Assembly (NCBI GenBank): GCA_964019655.1
Contig: CAXHTR010000005.1
Coordinates: forward strand, 1,054,001 to 1,118,000
Origin: Perkinsela sp. pyNocScin1
Taxonomy: Eukaryota; Euglenozoa; Kinetoplastea; Prokinetoplastida; Perkinselidae
DNA: 64,000 nucleotides
Direction: 5' to 3'
The notes beneath the pieces were generated by a model, which was given only the letters and a program-made list of their open reading frames with translations, was not told where the DNA came from and did no database searches. This document shows, piece after piece, positions 29,848 through 39,998 of the stretch. Both the position numbers and the translations under genes were made by a program. Each line of letters starts with the position of its first letter. Positions within the stretch are counted from its first letter, which is position 1.

Positions 29848-30211
29848 TAGTCAGAAAGTGGAAGAGATTGCATTACTTTGCATAGGAAACTTTCGGATAA
29901 TCAGATAAACAGAGGAAATATGGATGTTTCTGCAAAAGAAGCAAAAAAACTTAATTTGTAAGAAGATGATGGCATTCATATTCTTCATCGAAGCATGACA
30001 GAATCAAATTCATACATACAAAGACTAGATAATGCGCGCACTCACTGAAAAGTCTTTATGATGAAATTGAAATTGCTCGAGCAAGAGCGATGCAGGCTTC
30101 ACTTCCATATCCACGGAATCTTGAAAAAAAGGACGATGTAGCGAAGTATTTGGGTCAGTGAGCATTCCAAAGACTCGTATGGGGTGGGACTGCGTCGACA
30201 TTAGATTCGGC

Positions 30212-30985
30212 TCAGTAGACGTTATCGTCAAAGCGTACGTTCGACACACGACGGTAGAATTTCAAAAAGTCCCGCGAGTGAGCTCGGAGCGTTCTGTCCT
30301 TCTTGACTCGCCCATCCACCTTAGAGCCGTCGATGGACCTGATCTTTCGATTCGTGCTCCCAAACATATACGCCACGCTGGCGAGCTCAAGTGAAGTCGG
30401 AAGCGCACGATTGTCGACAAAGGTAAACGAATGCAAGACGTCTTGGAGCTGCAGCAAGCGCAGATTCTGTGGCAGATTCGTCAAGTAGAGCGGCCCGGTC
30501 CAGCGCGCGTATGTTACGAGAAACTCTTCCATATGCGATGGCAGCTCACGCAGGTCGAGGTCTCGCGGGTTCTCTGTGCCTTGCGTGTTCGAGACATTGC
30601 AGAGGTACAAATAGCGCAGCTCGCGCGGGAGCATCCTCGTGCGCCAAGACACATGGCCTATGTAGGCATCTTTCACATGGAGGTAGTGCACTGAAGGGGG
30701 CATCCGATTCAGCTGCAGGCTGACATCTTCTCCCGTTTGGCTTCGCAGAACACGCTCAAAAAGAAACGTGTGCACGATTCCATCGCTGCAGTCGACGCAC
30801 CTCCACCCGCATACATCGTCGGGGTCCGAATCTCTTCGGATAAGATTGCTCGATGCATACGCGGGAAGGCCGGTATGCATATCGATGAGAATGCTGTGCA
30901 TCAGTGATCGCTGTACAGCGAGCTGCGAAGGGAAAGGTGGGTTCGCATCTGCACTATAGAGGAGAAATGGAGGCAGGCTGCGCAT
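30212..30985 (-). CDS. Secreted LRR protein, type B
   Basis: This encodes 257 residues. Leader MRSLPPFLLYSADANPPFPS. Helical QLAVQRSLMHSILIDM, cap VCGWRCVDCSDGIVH at about residues 58-72 (three cysteines). LRRs: MLPRELRYLYLCNV, ELPSHMEEFLVTYARW, NLPQNLRLLQLQDV. The type B terminal element ALPTSLELASVAYM leads to a conserved SIDG and a basic tail. Closely similar in layout to the B half of 13055-14644. Confidence 0.85.
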   Translation of the reverse strand: MRSLPPFLLYSADANPPFPSQLAVQRSLMHSILIDMHTGLPAYASSNLIRRDSDPDDVCGWRCVDCSDGIVHTFLFERVLRSQTGEDVSLQLNRMPPSVHYLHVKDAYIGHVSWRTRMLPRELRYLYLCNVSNTQGTENPRDLDLRELPSHMEEFLVTYARWTGPLYLTNLPQNLRLLQLQDVLHSFTFVDNRALPTSLELASVAYMFGSTNRKIRSIDGSKVDGRVKKDRTLRAHSRDFLKFYRRVSNVRFDDNVY

Positions 30986-31086
30986 TATTGGAAAGATATA
31001 GAGCTAGTTGGTGATGAAGAGTATATTTCAGTGTGTTTTTCAAAGGGTTTATCACCCGTTTACGCATCTACAATCCTTCTATTTTC

Positions 31087-31833
31087 CTAAAGTAATTTCA
31101 TTGCACCTTTTCTTCTGCCTATTGTCGGAATCCCATCTTTGAGGTGCCTGTGCAGTATCTCCGCCCACTCCGTGTTCTTCTCGCCCGCCCAGCCCTGCAG
31201 GTGGACGAGCCCGCGCACATCCTTCATCGTCCCGACGTTCTTCGCTGGAATCTTCTTTTTGTCAGAATTGTACAGGTAAGCGGCTCGGAAGTCGTTGGGG
31301 AGGCGCTCAATATCATAAAAAACCTTTTCGACCCGATTGTGCGCCATGTCGATGACAATGAGATTTGGGGGCAAATTCAAGAGCGAAAGCGTCCCCGACA
31401 GGTAGTTTTTCCGGAGATGAATTTGAACGATACCATCTGGCAGCGCCGATGGGTCCATGGTCCCCTTTAAATAGCAATACGTTGCTCGAAAGTACTGCAG
31501 CGAGCGCGGAAGCGCTCGAGCGTCGAAGGGATCAGTCACTGTTACCTCCACAAGGCTCATTTTCTCGACAGTCGGCGGAATCCAGTTGAGGCTTTTCACT
31601 GCGATATTGTTCGAGTTCTTCCAGGAGAGGTTTATGAGCGCACCGTCATCGCAGGCTGTGCCCGGGTAGGCGCAAATGTCGTAGCTTGTAGCTGTCCCTG
31701 GGAACAAATCAGTCACAAAATTGCGCGTGCAGAACGTTTGGAGGTCGTCGGCGTCATTTGTATTGCTTCGGGGTCGGTACTCTGATGGGTCGGTGCTCGT
31801 CAGAATCACAACGTAGATGGAGCGAAGCATCAT
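31087..31833 (-). CDS. Secreted LRR protein, type B
   Basis: This encodes 248 residues from ATG 31833, chosen because MMLRSIYVVILTSTDPSEY looks like a leader. An ATG at 31902 in the same frame is possible and would add 23 residues. The cap ICAYPGTACDDGALI keeps two of its cysteines. Strand LNWIPPTVEKMSL, LRRs ALPRSLQYFRATYC, ALPDGIVQIHLRKNY, NLPPNLIVIDMAHN, and terminal RLPNDFRAAYLYN. Ends in a basic tail, RRKGAMKLL. Confidence 0.82.
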   Translation of the reverse strand: MMLRSIYVVILTSTDPSEYRPRSNTNDADDLQTFCTRNFVTDLFPGTATSYDICAYPGTACDDGALINLSWKNSNNIAVKSLNWIPPTVEKMSLVEVTVTDPFDARALPRSLQYFRATYCYLKGTMDPSALPDGIVQIHLRKNYLSGTLSLLNLPPNLIVIDMAHNRVEKVFYDIERLPNDFRAAYLYNSDKKKIPAKNVGTMKDVRGLVHLQGWAGEKNTEWAEILHRHLKDGIPTIGRRKGAMKLL

Positions 31834-32088
31834 GTGTAAATTTTGGGTATCGAAGATTGAAAAGGGACAGTGAACCACAGTGAATAACTTTGCAGCCATC
31901 ATGGATATGCACTGAAATTCCAACCTAGCGAAAAAAATAGGACCTAGATTTATGTATATGATTTTTCGATGTTCAGTAGAGAATTCGATGGCGAGACGAG
32001 CGACGACATAAGTATTTGATCAACGAGCATGACCAACGCATCGTCTCTGCTTTTTATGCTATAAACGATCCGAACCTCGAGCGCTCCT

Positions 32089-32460
32089 TCATCCAGAGCC
32101 TACTTTTAACTGTTTGAGCTCATTTGTCCCCGCTTTCCAGACCCAGCGCAACAACCTTTGGATAGTATCCTTCTCTGAAAGTACATTGACTCGTTCAAGA
32201 GCTTTTGGTAGGGCTTCAAAGGCGACGTACACTTTCTGCAGTTTGTGACGCACTGTGTCCAAGAGCCGAAGTGTGTCAGGGAGGTCTTTGATAAGTACCA
32301 GCTTGATCGCTTCCATGAAGTATTGGGCTATAAAAATCTCTTCAACCTTTCTTGGTAGCTCACAAAGCCTGAGAATCGCATTATCACTCGAAGATCTTCT
32401 TCTGAGCGTTAGTATGCGGTTGAAACAGTTTCTAATGCCCTTAAGGAAGGGCAGCACCAT
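32089..32460 (-). pseudogene. 5'-truncated type B LRR gene
   Basis: The 123 codons cover only the C-terminal half: ELPRKVEEIFIAQYF, DLPDTLRLLDTV, ALPKALERVNVLSE. No leader, helix or Cys cap can be found in any frame upstream to the preceding gene, so this is a fragment. The initiating ATG is probably fortuitous. Confidence 0.65.
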
Positions 32461-32619
32461 TTCATATGCTCAAGTCATTAAGCTGCACCGCTTCGAAGAT
32501 TCTATTTCATACGAAGTACACGTAAAGCATCAAGTCAAGATCAAGAAAACAGCATCAAGCGTAACTATATATAACCTATTCTTCAATCATTCTCAATATA
32601 CGCATATGCTCAGTCATAT

Positions 32620-33492
32620 TCAGTGCGCTTGTAGAATTTCTTCACACTTTCTTTCATAACCGTCAAAGTACCGAAAGTCGCTGACAGATGCTTCTCCAGC
32701 GGATGTGATGTTTATCGCTCGTATTCGGCTGTCGACACGCTCCCTAGTTGCGCTCACGAGTCTCGTCGATTGCATATGGCTAAACCTATAAATTGTGACG
32801 CGGTCCAGGCCCTTCGGGAGCCCATCGTTGGAAACCACAGCTCGCTCGATGCTGTTCCCGTTCGAGACATGCAGTCACCGGAGATTTTTTGGAAGCGATG
32901 GCATGACAATCTGCGAGATGAGCGGCGTTTGAATGCTCAGGTAGGCTTCTTCGAGCATTCTCGGAAAGTCAGCCGTGTTGATCGTACTACTCGCTGCATG
33001 CGGTGCTTCAAGCTTTGTATTGCGGAGGTGAATATATCTTAATTGACGCGGAAGCGTTCGCAGCGAAAAGTTCTGCAACACGCAGAGCGTGGAGTGGAAG
33101 AACTCGAGTGTATGCGGGAGAAAGTGGATAGCGACGGTGAAACTCGCGTCTGTGCCCGGAAGGAGAAGCACGTTGACTATTCTTCCGCCGTATCCATCAT
33201 CCTTGCACCGTATCACAGTCCAAGAGCAGCAACTGTTTGGTAGAGCAAAAGCTTTGTTGAGGGCGATGTCCCACCATCCGAGGCTGACGTTTGCATCTGA
33301 AACGAGGGCTCTTTCGACAGAAATTTCTTGTCTTTCCATCCAGTTTTTCACGAGTGGACGAGGCTCAGTACGGCAGTAGTCAACTTGTACAAAGCAGTTT
33401 GCCAGAGTCAAAATAGCAGCGAGGGGCATTGCAATGATAAGGAAAATGCATAGAAGTGATGCTATTTCACTCGGATTCAATAAATTTAGCAT
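32620..33492 (-). pseudogene. Type B LRR gene interrupted by one in-frame TGA
   Basis: ATG 33492 opens a long leader with a strong hydrophobic core (residues about 11-32, ASLLCIFLIIAMPLAAILTL). The cap is SCCSWTVIRCKDDG. LRRs TLPRQLRYIHLRN, DFPRMLEEAYLSI and SLPKNLR follow, then TGA (32875-32877). The same frame resumes with LHVSNGNSIERAVV, GLPKGLDRVTIYRF and a basic end at 32620. A tryptophan would fit at the TGA (compare NLKWLRIG, RLRWLDV). Single recent nonsense change, readthrough or sequencing error are all possible. Confidence 0.75.
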
Positions 33493-33828
33493 AGTTGGTC
33501 ACTATGTAGTTTCTTTTAAGGCATTTCCTTTTGAAACCTTTTGAAAACTTTCGACTGACCGGTACCTTTTCAAACATATGAAATTTCGAACAGTGAAGCA
33601 TCGGACATTCTGGAGATACGTGATCTTCGATTTAAGGGCGATACACCTGCGCATTTAAAAGCATATCCCATTCTTATAATATCGATAGATCTTAGTTTTC
33701 ATTCCCCTCACGTACATTTCAATAGACTCAAATTCCGATGAATTGGAAACTGTCGTATTCGATCAGACTACAAAAAAAGATTATTCACGTCAACATTTTA
33801 ATTATTCACAGTTTTCACTCGATCAAGC
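33493..33828. other. Intergenic region
   Basis: No gene or relic recognised. Confidence 0.4.
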
Positions 33829-34842
33829 CTATCGCCTGATCTCTGAAAACCCCGCGTTTTCGAACTCAACGCTCGTGTATCCCGGCAGGTAAAATATTTT
33901 GAGCTCCCCGCTAAAATCGTTTCTTCGCAGGTCGAGTATCCGCAGGCTTCGCGTGACATGCGATAGGTCAACAGTCCCTGACAGTGAGTTGTTTGCGAGG
34001 CTGAGCGTCGTGAGCCCACGCGGGAGCGATCTGAGACATATTTCACCCGCAAAAGAGTTGAAAGAAAGATTAAGGCTCTTGAGGTACTGTGGCAGCTGCG
34101 TGAGGTCTATCGACCCCTCGAGGTCATTCTTGGCCACAGTCACATTCTCGAGATTGTCAGAAAGAGCACTGAGGGCGACTTGCCCCATATAGCAGTTCTG
34201 CTGCAGGAATAGGCCCATGAGCGATTTTGGGAGATTATCGAGCACAAGACTTCCCGAAAATTTATTCATTGAGAGATAAAGCGTCTCGAGTGAAGTTGGC
34301 AGGCGATGCAGGTGGATGCACCCATCTAGAAGATTATTAAAGAGGTCGAGAAACTTGAGTCTATTCGGCAGATTCTCAAGATTGACGCTCCCTGTCGCCT
34401 TGCTATCCCGTAGTTTGAACTTTGTGAGGTTTTCAGGGAGAGCCTCTAGCTCGACGCTCCCTAAGAATTGAAACACAGCGATATTCACGACTTTCAATGT
34501 GGGCGGAAGCGCCAGTAAGTCGAAACTCACTTCGCGCTTCTTGGTAGACATGACATGCATCTCTTCCAGCCTATTTGGTAGAACAGCGAAGGATATTGGA
34601 TCATCTTCACTTTCCAGGACGCGGAAATTGTGCACTTTCATGACATTCTGGGAGTTGTCGCACTGGACGATGGTCCACGTGCAGACGTCGGAAAAGTCAC
34701 CGCTGGGGTCCTTGAAGAGGCGCTGTGTCCGCTCGCTGCACTGGCTCACGAGCAGCTCCATGATAGTCTGGTCGGAGAGGAGGATGGGGTCTGCGCGGGA
34801 GAGGCTGTCTGAGAGGCACGAGATGATGTGTATACAAGCCAT
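33829..34842 (-). CDS. Secreted LRR protein, type A, about 10 repeats
   Basis: This encodes 337 residues. The frame is open upstream only via GTG; ATG 34842 follows a pyrimidine-rich stretch ending in AG. Leader MACIHIISCLSDSLSRADP. 'LLSDQTIMELLVSQC', cap VCTWTIVQCDNSQNV, then about ten regular LRRs (GSLVLDNLPKSLMGLFLQQN). It ends EFENAGFSEIRR right after the last repeat, without a VVDENG cap. Confidence 0.87.
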   Translation of the reverse strand: MACIHIISCLSDSLSRADPILLSDQTIMELLVSQCSERTQRLFKDPSGDFSDVCTWTIVQCDNSQNVMKVHNFRVLESEDDPISFAVLPNRLEEMHVMSTKKREVSFDLLALPPTLKVVNIAVFQFLGSVELEALPENLTKFKLRDSKATGSVNLENLPNRLKFLDLFNNLLDGCIHLHRLPTSLETLYLSMNKFSGSLVLDNLPKSLMGLFLQQNCYMGQVALSALSDNLENVTVAKNDLEGSIDLTQLPQYLKSLNLSFNSFAGEICLRSLPRGLTTLSLANNSLSGTVDLSHVTRSLRILDLRRNDFSGELKIFYLPGYTSVEFENAGFSEIRR

Positions 34843-34943
34843 TCTATATGAAAAGGAAGATATATGAGTTTCACTATCGTTACGATTAAGAATGAGATCT
34901 ATCGACACGATGGGGACTATGCTGGATCTGAGAAATAGGCAAA

Positions 34944-35135
34944 CTACCGAAACTTCGGCTTTGAGCGGCGCTTCTTTCCCGCTGGTTTTGGCTTTGCGGC
35001 ACTGCGGGGACGACCAGGCTTTCGCCTCGTAGGTTTCGGGTTCTTTGGCTTTGGAAATCGGAGCTTTGGGCGACCTCTCGGGCGCTTCGCTACTGTGCTA
35101 TGTTCATTTGACGCATCGCTCTCGGGGACTTGCAT
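34944..35135 (-). CDS. Small AT-hook protein
   Basis: This encodes 63 residues, extremely basic and proline-rich. Two AT-hook cores are visible: KRPRGRPKL (residues about 17-25) and RKPGRPRS (about 38-45), each with the R-G/P-R-P centre that inserts into the minor groove of AT-rich DNA. The first 16 residues are acidic or neutral. No leader, so a nuclear or otherwise DNA-binding role in the style of HMGA is inferred. One of very few non-LRR genes in the window. Low complexity means a chance ORF cannot be fully excluded, but two clean hooks argue against it. Confidence 0.72.
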   Translation of the reverse strand: MQVPESDASNEHSTVAKRPRGRPKLRFPKPKNPKPTRRKPGRPRSAAKPKPAGKKRRSKPKFR

Positions 35136-35275
35136 TCACTTAACTCAGTTGAATTCAATGGGAAAACAGTGAAAATTTAAGAATTCGCATGGAATTCCTC
35201 ACCCACTTCTACTTCCTATTTCCTACTAAATATTATCTCTTTTTTTGTTCTTGAGCACCGGTCGCACCATGATTC

Positions 35276-36202
35276 TCACCTTCCAAACCAAAAACCATTC
35301 TCGTCCACAGCTCTGCGCATGACATTCTCGTCTGCTGCAACATAACTCACCAGATGCCGTGCGATAACAGCGCCGCCTCTAAACCGATTGCCTCTGACAT
35401 CGAGCCACCTGAGCCGCTCTGGCGGGTTCGGTATCGCTAAATTTCCCCGCAGCTTGTTATTCGACAAAGTTAGCATCGACATCTCATCTGGCAGAAAGTT
35501 TAGGTTGATTTCGCCGGAAAATTTGTTGTCGTCGAGAACGAGCGTGCACATCTCAGCCGGAAACCTCGTGAGATTCAGCGTCCCCTCGAGCTCGTTCTTG
35601 GAGAGATCGAGCGTATGAAATAATGGCGGGAGCTGGTCGAGTGAAATGGTTCCCCACATGCAATTATCTTTCATCGACAGGTGGCCAAGACGCCGAGGGA
35701 GTCGTGTCAGGAAGCAGCTCCCCTCGATAGCACATGACTGCAAACTCACATGGTTCATCGCAGGCGGGAGCCGATGAAGGTCGAGTGTGTCGAAAATAGT
35801 GACAAACTCGAAGTGGAGGAATTTCAGATTTCTTGGGAGCGCCGCGGTGTCCTTCAGAGAGATGACTGGGTCACGGTGTGGGTTATCAAACTTCAGATAC
35901 AGATTCTCTAAGAGCAGCGGAAGCGCATTTAAGGACATATACCCATCGAATGGATGCGCCTCCATCTCTTTTAAATCTCCATTGCACCATTCGATACCCG
36001 TGACCCTTCGACGACCGTTGCATGTGACCCCTTCCCATTTGCAGGTGTCTTTGTAGGTGCCGTCTGGCTGCCTGAGCTTCTCTTTGGCGTTTTCAGTAAG
36101 CTCGTCGATCGCGGCCTCCATGAGCGCTTGATCGGAGAGGTCGCTGAGGCGAGGCGGGCACATGGTGTGCTGTGGGAGGCAGAGGAGTGACGAGGCTTGC
36201 AT
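35276..36202 (-). CDS. LRR protein, type A2
   Basis: This encodes 308 residues. ATG 36202 (ctaaaATG) gives the subgroup start MQASSLLCLPQHT; the upstream frame has only GTG. 'LSDQALMEAAIDEL', cap CKWEGVTCNGRRRVTGIEW, seven LRRs (GTLNLTRFPAEMCTLVLDDN). C-cap RRAVDENGFWFGR. The A2 leader has a shorter hydrophobic run than usual, so whether it is secreted like the others is less certain. Confidence 0.88.
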   Translation of the reverse strand: MQASSLLCLPQHTMCPPRLSDLSDQALMEAAIDELTENAKEKLRQPDGTYKDTCKWEGVTCNGRRRVTGIEWCNGDLKEMEAHPFDGYMSLNALPLLLENLYLKFDNPHRDPVISLKDTAALPRNLKFLHFEFVTIFDTLDLHRLPPAMNHVSLQSCAIEGSCFLTRLPRRLGHLSMKDNCMWGTISLDQLPPLFHTLDLSKNELEGTLNLTRFPAEMCTLVLDDNKFSGEINLNFLPDEMSMLTLSNNKLRGNLAIPNPPERLRWLDVRGNRFRGGAVIARHLVSYVAADENVMRRAVDENGFWFGR

Positions 36203-36356
36203 TTTAGAAGCTAAGAATAGAGAATTATTCGTGGAGATAATAAGCACAGAGAGATGATCATCACCTTGATAATTGCATCGTAAAGTACAAAATGAAGGTC
36301 GTAGTTGCTAGTTAGACAAGCCGAATGAGTGTACGAATGCAATCATCATAGACACT

Positions 36357-36998
36357 TCAAAAACCAACCCTCGACGCATTGACAACGATTCGCTTATCTT
36401 TCAGTCCATCAACCCATTTTATTTTCGTCATTGGCCCTTTCCTGATCTTCCCAAAGAGCACCTCCTCGAGGCCTTCTGGGAGCTCTTCAGCACAGACTAT
36501 GACATTGAGAATAGGATTGCTCTCCAAGTTGATTCGTCGGACGCTTGAGGGCATGCGGAGCACACTGATAGGCCCGCGAATATCGTTTTTGCGCATCGAC
36601 AGGGACACGAGGTGCGTCGGTAGCGTGTCAAACTGAAAGGTTCCGAAGAGTCTTGTAAAGTCCAAGTTTCCACTCTCGAGTGCCCGCGGCAGCAGCCTTG
36701 AGTCATACCTGGATTTCAAATCTTTCCACGTCAGCGTGAGAAACCGAACGGTCGGCGGGAGGAATGTATACTGGAGCTTGTCGTACTGCAAACTCATAGC
36801 AAAGCCTGCTAAGTTTACTGTTGTTATTTTGAGATTCGTGCACTCAATGCCCCTCCAGCCGCAAAAGTTCTGATCGAGCCAAAGCTCGTCCGTTGTGTCC
36901 TGCTTGCCGAAGAAAGCCAACATCAGCTTTTGCTGCATAGTGATGTCTGGATCTTGCAAGGATGCATCATGGGCGAGAAAGCAGATGAATGAAAGCAT
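36357..36998 (-). CDS. Short secreted LRR protein, type B
   Basis: This encodes 213 residues from ATG 36998; only TTG lies further up. Leader MLSFICFLAHDASLQDPD. Helical TMQQKLMLAFFGKQ, cap CGWRGIECTNLKI at residues about 46-58. Strand YTFLPPTVRFLTLT, LRRs LLPRALESGNLDF, TLPTHLVSLSMRKN, RMPSSVRRINLESNPI and terminal ELPEGLEEVLFGK with a basic tail. Confidence 0.83.
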   Translation of the reverse strand: MLSFICFLAHDASLQDPDITMQQKLMLAFFGKQDTTDELWLDQNFCGWRGIECTNLKITTVNLAGFAMSLQYDKLQYTFLPPTVRFLTLTWKDLKSRYDSRLLPRALESGNLDFTRLFGTFQFDTLPTHLVSLSMRKNDIRGPISVLRMPSSVRRINLESNPILNVIVCAEELPEGLEEVLFGKIRKGPMTKIKWVDGLKDKRIVVNASRVGF

Positions 36999-37537
36999 AT
37001 TATTCAAAAACTTAAAAAGAAAGTCAAATGTAGCTTCTATTTCATTATTTCTACTCTTTGATAAGACCGTGGATAAGGATCTGCTCTAAATGTACTTGAA
37101 AAGTTTTTCAGTCTTTACTGCCAGGTCTCTCACAAGAATGTATATTGAGACTCTAGTTTCGACCACCCGTATTCAGAATATCTCTCCTTGGCGTTATCTA
37201 CGAAGCTTCGTCATCACAGTTTTTCTATTTTTATCAGTGTTTACCGAAGACGCTAAGGAACGCCTTTCTGCCTTTCACTATGCTAACAAAAAGATCTGAG
37301 TATACTAAACGCACAAAAGAGCAGCCGCAACAGAGCAAAGGGCAGCACTATATCCCAGGATTGAAACTAGATTGGGCAGAAGAAACCGAGAATCTTTTGC
37401 AGATTTCACTTTCCATGACTTAGAATTATTAAAGTACCAGTTGATTTACCTATGGACAGTGTCAAATAGTACAAAACTAATTACAAATGAAATAACAATG
37501 CAGTTAAGTTCATATATCGTAAATTAAACCATTCTCT
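36999..37537. other. Intergenic region
   Basis: No gene or LRR relic recognised. Confidence 0.4.
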
Positions 37538-38596
37538 TTATATGCACGCCTCACTTTGTAAGAAAAGCCCAATATCAAGCGCATTTCCGTTCTGGTCTAC
37601 AGCCGCTTCCACCTCGTTCCCTCTGAGATACACGCGACACTTCGGAGACTGTGCAATGACTGCAGTCCCTGTAAATTCGTTTGATTCAGCGTGCACCACG
37701 GTGAGATACCTGGATGGATTTGTGAGCCGAAAAGCCCCGGTTAGGCGATTCCCTTCCATCCGGAGCTCACTCAGGCGCAGTGGGAGACTCGAGAGCTGCA
37801 CTTCGCCTCCAAATAAATTCCACGAGACATTGAGCATGTGGATACGTGAAGGCAGTGCGTGGAGCTCAAGACGCCCCGAAAAATTGTTGTGGTTGATGAG
37901 TAAGTGCGTCGTACTGCTCGGGACGTGGCTCAGACATATCTCTCCGCTCAGATTGTTTCGAGAGATATTCAAAATCTTGAGTACAGGTGGGAGGTGGTCA
38001 AGACAGACACTGCCCGTAAAAGCGTTGCTGCAGGCGTAGATGTGCGCAAGCTTTTGAGGCAGACAAGTGAGCGTCAGACTCCCCGCAAACTGATTTTGCG
38101 AGAGTTGCAGAAATTGCAAATCGCTCGGCAGTGCTGACAGGTCACATATGTCTGCAAAAAGGTTGTTCCATAAGGTAAGGCTACCCAGACTCAATGGAAA
38201 CGCTGTCATATCCACAGAGCCATCAAACTCAGTGTTGGATATCGTTAAATGATTCAAATCGAGTGGGAGTTGCTGTGGGTCTAAAGATCCGCGAATGGGC
38301 GCGCGATGAATATAAATTTGTGTAACAGTATCTGGAAGGTACTCGAGCGCCAGTACCCCGGAAAATGTTTCCTCGATAGAAAATCGGCGCGGGTTATCGC
38401 TGCCATCACACTCAACCTGGCGCCACATGCAGGCGTCGGTTAGGTTGCCCTCTGGGTCCATCCACTGGTTCGTGGCTGTTGTTTCACCGATAAGACCAGC
38501 GACTGTGAGCTCCATGAGCGCTTGGGGTGGGATGGAGGCTTTGTTGACGCGACCGAGGGATGGATCAGTGGTGAAAAGACTGAGGAATGCTTGCAT
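37538..38596 (-). CDS. Secreted LRR protein, type A, about 9 repeats
   Basis: This encodes 352 residues. Leader MQAFLSLFTTDPSLGRVN. 'IPPQALMELTVAGL', cap ACMWRQVECDGSDNPRRF, nine regular LRRs such as GSLTLTCLPQKLAHIYACSN. C-cap AAVDQNGNALDIGLF. Its start context (cctacccATG) is weaker than in most copies. Confidence 0.88.
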   Translation of the reverse strand: MQAFLSLFTTDPSLGRVNKASIPPQALMELTVAGLIGETTATNQWMDPEGNLTDACMWRQVECDGSDNPRRFSIEETFSGVLALEYLPDTVTQIYIHRAPIRGSLDPQQLPLDLNHLTISNTEFDGSVDMTAFPLSLGSLTLWNNLFADICDLSALPSDLQFLQLSQNQFAGSLTLTCLPQKLAHIYACSNAFTGSVCLDHLPPVLKILNISRNNLSGEICLSHVPSSTTHLLINHNNFSGRLELHALPSRIHMLNVSWNLFGGEVQLSSLPLRLSELRMEGNRLTGAFRLTNPSRYLTVVHAESNEFTGTAVIAQSPKCRVYLRGNEVEAAVDQNGNALDIGLFLQSEACI

Positions 38597-38974
38597 GGGT
38601 AGGAATAGAAACTTTTTTTGAGAAAGTGTAAAAAGTACTTCAGTGCTTCAAGAACGAAAACCCTTGGCAGTCAGAGGCCTGGCCTACAACCCATACACGG
38701 AGAAACGGGCTTCAAAGATCTTGACGTAATGATTTCTGAATTATTGATCATTCTGAAAGCAACATATGATTCATCAGTCAAGAGCTGTCATCCGCTTTGT
38801 ATTGATATCAAATGAATGTCACCGTTTCACTCGTATATATATAATGTACCATTGCGAAAGTATGTGCTAAAAATAATCTCATTTCAGGTTTTTCTAAGAT
38901 GCGCTTCAGGTCGACGTGCAAAAATCCTCTGACTTGGCCTGTGTACGCGAAAGGTCACGAAGCCTAGGTTATTC
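38597..38974. other. Intergenic region
   Basis: No coding motif. A short TA-rich run is near 38836. Confidence 0.35.
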
Positions 38975-39163
38975 TCACAGATCACTCATTTCCTTGATAC
39001 TTTTGTATAAATTGTTTCTTCTCGAGTTTTCCACCATTCTGGGTGACAAGGCCCCTATCTGTGTCTTGAATACACAATGCTGCGTGCAATCATCGGAGAG
39101 ACTAGCAGCTAAGCGCTCAACAAGTGTTTGATCGATGATTTCACTCGTATCAATGCGTCCCAC
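38975..39163 (-). pseudogene. Relic of a type A N-terminus
   Basis: The minus strand reads VGRIDTSEIIDQTLVERLAASLSDD from a non-ATG codon, the decayed 'GRxD..xLSDQxLMELL' block. The preceding ADIQ codons are in another frame. Nothing of the LRRs remains. Confidence 0.6.
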
Positions 39164-39203
39164 TGTATATCTGCTGTGGAAAGACTCGGCGCATACATCT
39201 CGG

Positions 39204-39998
39204 CTATAAATCTATTGAAAGTGCATGAAATAAACAATGTTGACTGGCTTCTATATAGTGCATGTAAGTACAGAAGGTTGGCTTTAAGCCAAGTGTGCAG
39301 AGTAAAAAACCTAGAGTAAAACCCAATCGATAGAAGAGTCGGAATACTTTTTGAACTGGGCCGTCAATACCAACAATTTTCACCTTCATGCTCATATCTC
39401 CGACATATATGTATTCTAGAGTACTAGGAAGCTTTTCATTCCAAACGTTGACTCTCGAGATCGGATTATGCTGGAGATCAATGTAGCGCATCCTTTGGGG
39501 CATATCTCCAATACTTAAAGTTCCTAGAAAATGATTTCTCTGCAGGTGGAGTTCTTCCATGTTTCGGGGAAGTAAATGGAACTCAATCCCACCGGATAAA
39601 CTAGCAGCTTGAACACAAAGATAAATGAGATCTCGCGGAAGCTCTCGTGCAACTAAGCTACTACTTATTCCCTTTTCAATAAAACTTAAGCTTCTCAGTG
39701 TAGGTGGTAAAAACTTTAAACAGAGAATAGCAACGGGTGTGGAAGACGTCCAAGAGATCTGCGTTATCATTCCTCGTGTACATGTGATTCCATACCATTC
39801 GCATGGGTCATAGGAAAAGGTACTCGCACGAATTAGCTTAAATTGTATAAGAGCAGATTCCTTACTGACATAATTATCCAAGCCAATCAAAATTTCCATG
39901 CATCTCAGTTGTCTTTCTCGATTGAGATGTGAATAGGAATCAGTTTCTACAGATCCGAGTAGAAGTGCCTCAAAGAAAAAAGTGCCCTCTGCTAGCAT
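39204..39998 (-). CDS. LRR protein, type B, with hydrophobic C-terminus
   Basis: This encodes 264 residues. Leader MLAEGTFFFEALLLGSVETD. Helical NRERQLRCMEILIGL, cap PCEWYGITCTRGMITQI at about residues 65-81. LRRs ELPRDLIYLCVQAA, LLPRNMEELHLQRN, DMPQRMRYIDLQHNPI and the type B terminal LPSTLEYIYVG, with GIDG conserved. Unlike other type B proteins the tail is hydrophobic (FRLFYRLGFTLGFLLCTLGL) and then Cys-rich. This may be a membrane segment or the product of a frameshifted end. Confidence 0.8.
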   Translation of the reverse strand: MLAEGTFFFEALLLGSVETDSYSHLNRERQLRCMEILIGLDNYVSKESALIQFKLIRASTFSYDPCEWYGITCTRGMITQISWTSSTPVAILCLKFLPPTLRSLSFIEKGISSSLVARELPRDLIYLCVQAASLSGGIEFHLLPRNMEELHLQRNHFLGTLSIGDMPQRMRYIDLQHNPISRVNVWNEKLPSTLEYIYVGDMSMKVKIVGIDGPVQKVFRLFYRLGFTLGFLLCTLGLKPTFCTYMHYIEASQHCLFHALSIDL

